A model generated the notes under the pieces. That model was not told the DNA's origin. It worked only from the letters and a program-made list of their open reading frames with translations, and did not search any database. The position numbers and the translations under genes are program-made. A DNA stretch of 64,000 nt from an uncultured Bacilli bacterium. GTDB lineage: Bacteria > Bacillota_I > Bacilli_A > RF39 > UBA660. Below, in pieces: positions 16,573-24,165 of this stretch (position 1 is the stretch's first letter; each line of letters begins with the position of its first letter). The stretch is taken from positions 62,001 through 126,000 of the forward strand of contig CAKPCH010000004.1 of assembly GCA_934141535.1 (NCBI GenBank), given 5' to 3'.

Positions 16573-17577
16573 ATGGTAAATAAGGATAAAGAAAGATATT
16601 ATGGGGTTGATATATTAAGGATTATAGCAACCTTTTGTGTTATTGGAGTACATTTTTTCTTAAATACTAATTATTATGATGTGGATCCTGGTGGATTTAG
16701 TATGAGAATACAAAGTATTATTAGAAATTTTTGTATGATATGTGTTCCTTTATTTATTGTTATTAGTGGTTATTTAAATAAGAATAAAGAGTATAATAAA
16801 AGTTTTTTTAAGAAATTATTTAATATATTAATTATTTGGTTTTTTTATAGTTTAATAGAATACTTTGTATTAAATATTATTAATGGTACTTATACTGATT
16901 TTAATTTAAAGAGTACACTTTACGCTATTACAACATTTAAAGGGTGTGAATATTCTTGGTATATTGAGATGTATATTGGACTTTATTTACTATCCCCTAT
17001 TTTAAATAATGCATTTGATAGTTTAAATGATAAAAATAAGGATTATTTATTTATTATAGCTATAATTATGTTTATTTTGCCTTCATTTATAAATACATTA
17101 TTTATTAATATAATTCATATACCTTGTTGGTGGGCTACTATCTACCCTGTTGGTTATTATATAACTGGTAAATATATTAATTATAAACAGTTCAATTTTA
17201 AAAAGAAAAATTTATTTATACTATTAGTATTAACTCAAATAATTACTTTCTCATATACTTATATAGGAACAATTAATTATGATAGTTTAACTACTTATAT
17301 AAGTACTATTATTGTGTTTTTAATATTTTATAATGTAAATATTAAAAGAAACTTTTCTAAAAATATATTAAAATATATTTCAAGTATTTGTTTAGATATT
17401 TATTTAGCTTCTAGTTTAATTGATAAGATTATATATCCTGTTTTTAATAATCAAATGAATTTACATAGTATAAATCAAAGTAATTTAATAGTATTTATGC
17501 CTCTAGTAGTATTAACTGTATTTATAATATCAAGTATATATGGAAGTGTTAGAAAATTAATTATTAATGTAAGATAA
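16573..17577 (+). CDS. Membrane acyltransferase (acyltransferase-3 family)
   Basis: A 334-residue integral membrane protein with about ten hydrophobic helices and the family N-terminus YYGVDILRIIATFCVIGVH, in which the conserved Arg and the catalytic His are present. This family (OatA N-terminal domain, WecH and others) transfers acetyl or other acyl groups to extracytoplasmic carbohydrates. It lacks the fused SGNH domain of OatA, but an exported SGNH protein is encoded divergently next to it. ATG 16573 follows GGGTGAG. A bidirectional terminator follows. Confidence 0.85.
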   Translation: MVNKDKERYYGVDILRIIATFCVIGVHFFLNTNYYDVDPGGFSMRIQSIIRNFCMICVPLFIVISGYLNKNKEYNKSFFKKLFNILIIWFFYSLIEYFVLNIINGTYTDFNLKSTLYAITTFKGCEYSWYIEMYIGLYLLSPILNNAFDSLNDKNKDYLFIIAIIMFILPSFINTLFINIIHIPCWWATIYPVGYYITGKYINYKQFNFKKKNLFILLVLTQIITFSYTYIGTINYDSLTTYISTIIVFLIFYNVNIKRNFSKNILKYISSICLDIYLASSLIDKIIYPVFNNQMNLHSINQSNLIVFMPLVVLTVFIISSIYGSVRKLIINVR

Positions 17578-17606
17578 AAGAGATTTTAAATTAATCTCTT
17601 TTTTTC
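17576..17606. terminator. Bidirectional terminator
   Basis: A 10-base perfect stem (17576-17585 with 17593-17602) with A and T flanks between converging genes. Confidence 0.88.
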
Positions 17607-18098
17607 TAATATAATATTATCTAAATCTCTTATAGTTAGTATATCATCATCTACTATAATAAAACTATTAGAACCCATTCTTGATTTAGAAATTGATCCT
17701 GGATTTATAAATAATTTATTATTATATTCTTCTATTTTACTTATATGGGTGTGACCAGTAAATATTATATTGGCATCTATTTTACTTAAATAGTCTTTAT
17801 CAAATAAATCTCCATGTGTTAGAATTATTTTTTTATTATTTAGTTCTATTTCTTCTAAATACTTATTTCCAAATAATATACCTTTTAAATTGTTATCACA
17901 ATTTCCTTTAACATATACTATATTATCTTTCATAAGGTTTAATCTATTAATTATTTCTTCTATATTTAAATCTATTCCATAATTAATTAAATCGCCTAAT
18001 ATTAATAGTTTATTACAATGTTCTTTTTGATATATATTAAGGACTGTATTTAGAGCATCTATATTTCCATGTATATCTGATATTACCATATATTTCAT
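17586..18098 (-). CDS. YfcE/MJ0936-family phosphodiesterase
   Basis: A calcineurin-like metallophosphoesterase of 170 residues. Metal-site motifs are in order: SDIHGNIDAL near the N-terminus, GDLINYG, GNCDN, LTHGD and the GHTH motif (FTGHTHISK), followed by NPGSIS. This is the YfcE family with phosphodiesterase activity on model substrates; its physiological substrate is unclear. ATG 18098 follows AGGTGATAA. It overlaps no coding sequence, but its ribosome site lies in the end of deoB, so the two are co-transcribed. Confidence 0.88.
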   Translation of the reverse strand: MKYMVISDIHGNIDALNTVLNIYQKEHCNKLLILGDLINYGIDLNIEEIINRLNLMKDNIVYVKGNCDNNLKGILFGNKYLEEIELNNKKIILTHGDLFDKDYLSKIDANIIFTGHTHISKIEEYNNKLFINPGSISKSRMGSNSFIIVDDDILTIRDLDNIILEKKRLI

Positions 18099-18103
18099 TT
18101 TTA

Positions 18104-19270
18104 TCACCTTAATTTAGTTAAAAAGCTTTTTCCTACTATTGGCATTGGAACTTTAAAATTATCTGCTATAGTGGCTCCTATATCACTAAAACAATCTAAC
18201 TCTTTTAAATGTTTAGGATCTTTAAATTTTTTAGAATATATAAGTACTGGTGTATTTTCTCTTGTATGATCTGTTCCCATATATGAAGGATCATTACCAT
18301 GATCTGCAGTTATTATAAGTAAGTCATCATCCTTTAGGTTAGATTTTATTTCTCCTAAATAATTATCAAATTCTTTTATTGCTTCAGCATAACCTTTTAT
18401 ATTTCTTCTATGTCCATATTTAGAATCAAAATCATTTAAGTTAGCAAAACATAATCCATTAAAATCTTCTTTTTCTGTTTCAAGTATTAAATTAATTCCT
18501 TCTAAGTTATTACCTGTATGTGTAGTTTTTGTAATACCACATCCATTAAATATATCATTAATTTTACCAATTGCTATAACATCAAAACCATTATTTTTTA
18601 AGTTATCTAATACAGTATCTGATACAGGATCAAGTGCGAAATCTTTTCTATTACCTGTTCTTATAAAGTTACCTTTAGTTCCTATATAAGGGCGCGCTAT
18701 AATTCTTCCAACCTTCCATTCTTCTTTTAATGTAAGTTCTCTTGCTATAGCACAGTCTTCATATAATTCTTCTAGTGGTATAATGTCTTCATGAGCAGCT
18801 ATTTGAAGTACTGAATCAGCTGATGTATAAACTATTAAGTCTCCTGTTTTCATTTGTTCTTCACCTAATTGTTTAATAATTTCAGTACCTGATGCATCAC
18901 AATTACCTATTATATGTCTTTTACAACGTCTTTCTAATTCATCTATTAATTCTTTAGGAAATCCTGTTTTAGTAAATGTTTTAAATGGTATCAAAGTTCT
19001 TATACCCATCATTTCTAAATGACCTGTTAGTGTATCTTTACCATTTGCTTTTGGATGTGCTTTAGTATAATAAGAATCTGTTTTCTCTATATTTTTATAA
19101 TTTACTAAGTTTAAAAATCCCATTTTTTCTAAATTAGGATAATCAATAGGATTATATTTTAAAATATGTCCTAATGTATTAGCACCCTCACTTTCAAATT
19201 TTTTAGCATCTATTGCTTCCCCTACTCCAAGTGAATCTAAAACTATTAAAAATACTCTATTAAATTTCAT
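18104..19270 (-). CDS. deoB: Phosphopentomutase
   Basis: Interconverts ribose or deoxyribose 1- and 5-phosphates in nucleoside catabolism and salvage. The 388-residue product belongs to the alkaline-phosphatase-like metalloenzymes: the first metal site is in FLIVLDSLGVGEA, the phospho-acceptor Thr is in the GANTLGH segment, and the second metal cluster is ITADHGNDPSYMGTDHTREN. Length fits DeoB exactly. ATG 19270 follows AGAGGGA; longer readings enter the xerD end. It sits between xerD and yfcE in one operon, the xerD-deoB order known from Bacillus. Confidence 0.95.
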   Translation of the reverse strand: MKFNRVFLIVLDSLGVGEAIDAKKFESEGANTLGHILKYNPIDYPNLEKMGFLNLVNYKNIEKTDSYYTKAHPKANGKDTLTGHLEMMGIRTLIPFKTFTKTGFPKELIDELERRCKRHIIGNCDASGTEIIKQLGEEQMKTGDLIVYTSADSVLQIAAHEDIIPLEELYEDCAIARELTLKEEWKVGRIIARPYIGTKGNFIRTGNRKDFALDPVSDTVLDNLKNNGFDVIAIGKINDIFNGCGITKTTHTGNNLEGINLILETEKEDFNGLCFANLNDFDSKYGHRRNIKGYAEAIKEFDNYLGEIKSNLKDDDLLIITADHGNDPSYMGTDHTRENTPVLIYSKKFKDPKHLKELDCFSDIGATIADNFKVPMPIVGKSFLTKLR

Positions 19271-19286
19271 AAAATCCCTCTTTCTT

Positions 19287-20165
19287 TTATTTACCATGAG
19301 GATGGTATTCCTCATAATTTTTCTTTAATTCCTCATGTGATATATGAGTATAAATTTGTGTTGTAGATATATCAGAATGACCTAATAATTCTTGAATCGT
19401 TCTTAAATCTGCTCCATATTTTAATAAATGGCTTGCAAATGAATGTCTTAATGTATGAGGCGATATTTCACTTTTTATATCTTTTTCTTTTGCTATTTTT
19501 TTTATTATTTTAAAGAATCCTTGTCTTGTCATGTTTGATCCATGATTATTTATAAATACATAATCACTATTTCCCTTTATTAATAATAGTGGTCTATATA
19601 ATTCAATATATTTTTTTAAATATTCTTTAGCATATTCTCCAATTGGTATAATACGTTCTTTACTTCCTTTACCAAATGTTCTAATTATATCATCATTAAA
19701 ATCAATATCTTGCAATTTTACTTTTACTAATTCACTAACACGAAGTCCTGTAGCATACATTAATTCTAACATTGCTTTATTTCTATAATCAAATGGTGTT
19801 ATAAGTTCTATATCAAGTAGTTTTAATACTTCTTCTTCTGTTAATATATTTGGTAAAGCTTTTCTTATTTTAGGTAGAAAAAGTGAATCACTAACATTAT
19901 TTGTTATAAATTTTTCTATTACTAAAAACTTATAAAAACTTTTTAGGCAAGATACATTTCTAGATATAGATTTTTCATTTAATCCTTCTTCATTTAAATA
20001 TTTTATATATTTTTTTAAGTCCTCATTTGTTATATCTTTTATATTTTTATTTGAATAAAATTTAACAAATTTTTCTAAATCATTTCTATAGGATTCTATT
20101 GTATTTGAACTATAACCTTTATCTATTAATAAGTATCTTAAGAATTCTTCTTTTAAATCATTCAT
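19287..20165 (-). CDS. xerD: Tyrosine recombinase XerD
   Basis: Site-specific recombinase that resolves chromosome dimers at dif. The 292-residue product has a SAM-like N-terminal core-binding domain (about 1-85) and the catalytic domain with all active residues: Arg in ATGLRVSEL, Lys in FGKGSKERIIP, His and Arg in HTLRHSFASHL, His in LGHSDIST and the nucleophile Tyr in YTHIS. The length and the neighbouring deoB favour XerD over a phage integrase. ATG 20165 overlaps the stop of the upstream gene. Confidence 0.92.
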   Translation of the reverse strand: MNDLKEEFLRYLLIDKGYSSNTIESYRNDLEKFVKFYSNKNIKDITNEDLKKYIKYLNEEGLNEKSISRNVSCLKSFYKFLVIEKFITNNVSDSLFLPKIRKALPNILTEEEVLKLLDIELITPFDYRNKAMLELMYATGLRVSELVKVKLQDIDFNDDIIRTFGKGSKERIIPIGEYAKEYLKKYIELYRPLLLIKGNSDYVFINNHGSNMTRQGFFKIIKKIAKEKDIKSEISPHTLRHSFASHLLKYGADLRTIQELLGHSDISTTQIYTHISHEELKKNYEEYHPHGK

Positions 20166-20997
20166 GTATTTTACCTTTTTTTACTATAAAATCATCATTT
20201 ATTTTGTTAATACTTTTTTCTATAGCTTGTTTTATATTTTGTGGAGTACCTAATATATTATACTGTGAACGTATAAAACTACAAATATTATTTATTCTCT
20301 CATCTACTTCATTTTCTGTTTCATTATTAACGCATGATACATCTTCTACTAAAAGAGTAATATATTTATCTTTAATTTCGTTATCTTTACTATTAGTTTT
20401 AACTCTTTTATTATAATCTAAATCCATATTTTCTAAAATAGTGATTAAGTTGTTTGACCCACTTCTATTATAATATTCTTTCATCAAATCTATAAAATTT
20501 TTATTAAAATATATATCAGTAAGTATAGGCATTGGTACTATATTAGAAAATAATATTACGTTATTTATATCATTTTTAGATGTATTATAAGGAAATTCTT
20601 TTTTTAATACTTTTCTAGTTAAAAGTTCATTCATTCCTTTATTTAGTGAACATCCATATAGTGAATTTGTATTTACAAATCCTTGTTTATCTAAAGAAGT
20701 GGATGCTATAGATATTAATTCATATGTAAGTAAAGCATGATAATCTTGGCTTATATCACTTGGTAAATATAAAGTATTTGAAATACTATTATATAAAGAT
20801 ATTGTATCAAAATTAATTATTAGATCTTTATTTTCATTTTGTAAATAATATATTTTAATTGTACTTAAATTTTTACATAAATTATCATAAGCACCTTGAT
20901 ATTTATTTAAAATATAATAACTGCACTCAAATATTTTACTTTTTAATTCTAGTGGTATGTTATTATTATCTTTTATTATATTTTTTATCTTTTCCAT
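20158..20997 (-). CDS. Unknown protein, probable inactive metallopeptidase relative
   Basis: A 279-residue protein not assigned to a known family. I compare it with the product at 23230-24165. Where that protein has EHELLHMAT, this one has TYELISIAS; where that one has INEGYTDLLTNRYF, this one has LNKGMNELLTRKVL. Spacing between the two blocks is similar. The zinc-binding His residues are therefore absent, so a pseudo-peptidase is likely. ATG 20997 follows GGTGATGAT; the stop overlaps the xerD start. No signal peptide is seen. The role is unknown; a regulatory or scaffold function is possible. Confidence 0.6.
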   Translation of the reverse strand: MEKIKNIIKDNNNIPLELKSKIFECSYYILNKYQGAYDNLCKNLSTIKIYYLQNENKDLIINFDTISLYNSISNTLYLPSDISQDYHALLTYELISIASTSLDKQGFVNTNSLYGCSLNKGMNELLTRKVLKKEFPYNTSKNDINNVILFSNIVPMPILTDIYFNKNFIDLMKEYYNRSGSNNLITILENMDLDYNKRVKTNSKDNEIKDKYITLLVEDVSCVNNETENEVDERINNICSFIRSQYNILGTPQNIKQAIEKSINKINDDFIVKKGKIHE

Positions 20998-21075
20998 ATC
21001 ATCACCATTATCATTATAGCACATTTTGTGCTTCTTTTTAAGTATTTCATGATAAAATATTAATAGGTGATGTAA

Positions 21076-22278
21076 ATGGAACCATTAGCTGTAAAGATGA
21101 GACCAAAATGTTTAAATGATATTATAGGACAAAGTCATTTAATTGGAAAAGATAAAGTGTTAACTAATTTGGTTAAAAATAATAAATTGTTTTCTATGAT
21201 ATTATATGGAAAACCTGGTATTGGAAAGACAAGCATAGCTATATCTATTGTTAATGAACTTAATTTAAAATATAGAATGCTTAATGCTACTATAAATAAT
21301 AAGAAGGATTTTGATACTGTTATTGAAGAAGCTAAGATGTATGGTGAACTTGTTGTTATAATGGATGAAATACATAGATTAAATAAAGATAAACAAGATT
21401 TATTACTTCCCTATTTAGAAAGTGGATTAATAATATTAATTGGTATGACTACATCAAATCCATATCATTCTATTAATCCTGCAATACGTTCTAGATGCCA
21501 AATATTTGAATTAAAAGAATTAACTGTTGATGATATAAAATGCGCTATTAAAAGAGCTATAAAAGATTATTTGACCGACATAAATATAACGGATGAATGT
21601 ATAGATTTTATTGCTAATTCTTCATCAGGTGATCTTAGATATGCATATAATTTACTTGAAGTTGCTTACTACTCTACTAACAAGAATATAACTTTAGAAT
21701 CTCTTAAAAGTATAAGTAATAAGCCTAATCTTTTTTATGATAAAAATCAAGATGGATATTATGATGTTATAAGTGCTTTTCAAAAAAGTATAAGAGGTAG
21801 TGATGTTGATGCTGCTTTGCATTATTTAGCACGTTTAATTGAAGCTGAAGATTTAGATATTATATTTAGAAGAATGAGTGTTATTGCATATGAAGATATA
21901 GGGCTTGCTAATCCTATAATGGGTGTTAAGGTTGATGCTTGTATTAATGCTTGTGAAAGATTAGGGCTTCCTGAGGCTAGAATCCCACTTGCTCAAACTG
22001 TTATAGAACTTGCACTCTCACCTAAATCTAATAGTGCTATTATGGCTCTTGATGAAGCAATAAATGATATTAATAAAGGTAGTACTGGTAATGTACCAAA
22101 TCATATTAAAACATCTTCTAAAGATTATAAATATGCTCATAATTATCCTAATCATATAGTTAAACAGCAATATTTACCAGATGGCTTGATAGGTAAAAGA
22201 TACTATATAGCTCAAAATAACAAAAATGAATTAAAATTAAAAGAAATAAATGAAAAAATAAAGAAGATTATCGATTAA
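21076..22278 (+). CDS. rarA: Replication-associated recombination protein A
   Basis: A clamp-loader-like AAA+ ATPase (MgsA/RarA/Mgs1) acting at stalled replication forks. The 400-residue product has Walker A GKPGIGKTS at about residues 45-53, Walker B VIMDEIHR at about 95, sensor 1 around IGMTTSNP, the Arg finger region SRCQIFEL, and the C-terminal tetramerisation domain with SPKSNSA and the HIVKQQYLPDG ending. Length is normal. ATG 21076 follows TAGGTGATG. It is transcribed alone and ends in a terminator shared with holA. Confidence 0.95.
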   Translation: MEPLAVKMRPKCLNDIIGQSHLIGKDKVLTNLVKNNKLFSMILYGKPGIGKTSIAISIVNELNLKYRMLNATINNKKDFDTVIEEAKMYGELVVIMDEIHRLNKDKQDLLLPYLESGLIILIGMTTSNPYHSINPAIRSRCQIFELKELTVDDIKCAIKRAIKDYLTDINITDECIDFIANSSSGDLRYAYNLLEVAYYSTNKNITLESLKSISNKPNLFYDKNQDGYYDVISAFQKSIRGSDVDAALHYLARLIEAEDLDIIFRRMSVIAYEDIGLANPIMGVKVDACINACERLGLPEARIPLAQTVIELALSPKSNSAIMALDEAINDINKGSTGNVPNHIKTSSKDYKYAHNYPNHIVKQQYLPDGLIGKRYYIAQNNKNELKLKEINEKIKKIID

Positions 22279-22290
22279 TCTTCTTTATTT
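22261..22290. terminator. Bidirectional terminator
   Basis: A 10-base perfect stem (22261-22270 with 22276-22285) overlaps the rarA stop and precedes the holA stop. Confidence 0.85.
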
Positions 22291-23225
22291 TATAAACTTA
22301 ATATAAATAATTCAAGAGCAAGTTCTTTATCCTTCTCACCTGTTTTAATGCCAATATCTAGGTTTGCTAAATCATTTAAATACTTTAATAGTATTTTAGG
22401 ATTATATTTGTATCCTGCAGTTATAGCTAAATGAACAGGATATTTATGAACTTTTAATATTTCTGAAATAGCTTCTTCAGTATAACCTTTTTTAGCTAAT
22501 GTACTTGCCTGATACATAAGTCTAAATTTATTAGCTAACATTATTATAATTTTTATAGGTTCTTCATTTATTTTTAATAATTCCCTATAAGTTTTAATAG
22601 CACCCTTCTTATTTTTATTTATTATATCATCAACAAATTTAAAAATATCTATTTCTACATTCTCACAAGATAAATCTATTATATCTTTATCAGTTATAAT
22701 TTTATCATTCATTTTATATAGTTTTAATTTTAAAACTTCTTGGTATATTAAATCTAAATTATTACCTACTCTTTTTAACAATAAATTAATAGAGTCATTA
22801 GATATTTTATAGTCATCAAACATAGTCTTAACAGTATTATTAATATTTACTTCTTTATTATATTCTTTTATTATACCTTTTTCTTTTATTATTTTTACTA
22901 TTTTTTTAACACTATCTAATTTTTCTAAATTATCTATAAATATTATTGTTGTATTAGGATTTTCATTTTTTAAATATTGTTCTAATTCTTCTATTCCATC
23001 TATTTTATTTTGTGTTCTACTAAATATAAAAGCATTATCTACTATAATAACTTTTTTATCACTAAAAAGTGATACTGTATTAGCATCTTCTATAATTTCA
23101 TTTATTGTATTAATATTTAAGTCATATTTAGATATATTAATTTCTTCTACTTTTAAATTATCTATTATTTTTTTTATCTCTTTATCTATTAAAAATCTAA
23201 TTTCACCATATAATAAATAATTCAT
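22290..23225 (-). CDS. holA: DNA polymerase III delta subunit
   Basis: Clamp-loader subunit that opens the beta clamp. The 311-residue product follows the HolA pattern: N-terminal AAA-like domain opening with YLLYGEIRFLIDKEI (degenerate P-loop), then NTVSLFSDKKVIIVDNA and the TTIIFIDN segment, and a C-terminal collar region with ANKFRLMYQASTLAKKGY. ATG 23225 follows GGAAGTGAT. It sits downstream of a metallopeptidase-like gene and smc on the same strand. Confidence 0.88.
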   Translation of the reverse strand: MNYLLYGEIRFLIDKEIKKIIDNLKVEEINISKYDLNINTINEIIEDANTVSLFSDKKVIIVDNAFIFSRTQNKIDGIEELEQYLKNENPNTTIIFIDNLEKLDSVKKIVKIIKEKGIIKEYNKEVNINNTVKTMFDDYKISNDSINLLLKRVGNNLDLIYQEVLKLKLYKMNDKIITDKDIIDLSCENVEIDIFKFVDDIINKNKKGAIKTYRELLKINEEPIKIIIMLANKFRLMYQASTLAKKGYTEEAISEILKVHKYPVHLAITAGYKYNPKILLKYLNDLANLDIGIKTGEKDKELALELFILSL

Positions 23226-23229
23226 GTTA

Positions 23230-24165
23230 TCACTTCCTAATTTTTTTGTTTATCTTGTTATCTAGTAGTATATTATAAATATTATCATTTAAACTAGGTA
23301 AATTAATTTTAAAGCCATTATATGTATAAGATAAATTTTCATCAAATAATTGTTTTGTATTATTAATTAAAATATCTAATTTACCATTATTCGAATATTT
23401 ATTATATAAGCAATAGAATAAGAATGTTACTGTCTTTAAATATAAATCTCTAATTTCTTTTATTTCTTCTTCACTTTTTAACTTCGTAAGTTTAAAACTT
23501 AATTTATCTAAGTTATGTATAAAGTCACATGCATTTACATAATTAGAGTATTTACTTATCTCATCTATTAATCCATATATATCCATATTAAAATATAACT
23601 TTTCCATAGTATTATGTCCAATTAATAATTCTAGATTATGTGAAAGGAGTGCTTCTATTTGATAACCTATTTTAGTACCAAAATACCTATTAGTTAAAAG
23701 ATCTGTGTATCCTTCATTAATTCCTCTACCTATTCTATATTTTTTCTTATAGTTAATTAAATCAAATCCGCAATATTCAATTCTTTTAATATGATTATAA
23801 GTACCTGTTGCCATATGAAGTAATTCATGTTCTATGGCCTCTTCCTCATAACACGTAAATTCATCCATTTTAAAACTAATAGTTCCTCCATATATTGAAT
23901 CATTAACTTTATTATTATATACACAAAAATTAAATTTTTTAAAGTTTGTTTTAAATCTATTTAAAGAAATAAGAGGAAAATTAAAACTTATTGTTTTTAT
24001 AAAATTATTAATCTTATCAATAAATAGTTTTTCTAAATATTCATGTTCTTTATATCTATATTTAGAAAACTTGATAGTAGCGCATTTGTAGTTATTTTTC
24101 TTTATTAATTTTATCTTATTTTTTCTTTGATAATTAATTATTTTAGTTATATTAGGTTCTATCAT
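23230..24165 (-). CDS. Zinc-metallopeptidase-like protein
   Basis: A 311-residue soluble protein with an HExxH-type site (AIEHELLHMAT at about residue 112) and, downstream, INEGYTDLLTNRYFG, whose Glu and position suit the third zinc ligand of gluzincin-type peptidases. No signal peptide is seen, so it should act in the cytosol or be non-classically exported. The family is not recognised. ATG 24165 overlaps the smc stop (24162) in the ATGA arrangement, so it is translationally coupled to smc. A degenerate paralogue is encoded 2 kb away at 20158-20997. Confidence 0.65.
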   Translation of the reverse strand: MIEPNITKIINYQRKNKIKLIKKNNYKCATIKFSKYRYKEHEYLEKLFIDKINNFIKTISFNFPLISLNRFKTNFKKFNFCVYNNKVNDSIYGGTISFKMDEFTCYEEEAIEHELLHMATGTYNHIKRIEYCGFDLINYKKKYRIGRGINEGYTDLLTNRYFGTKIGYQIEALLSHNLELLIGHNTMEKLYFNMDIYGLIDEISKYSNYVNACDFIHNLDKLSFKLTKLKSEEEIKEIRDLYLKTVTFLFYCLYNKYSNNGKLDILINNTKQLFDENLSYTYNGFKINLPSLNDNIYNILLDNKINKKIRK

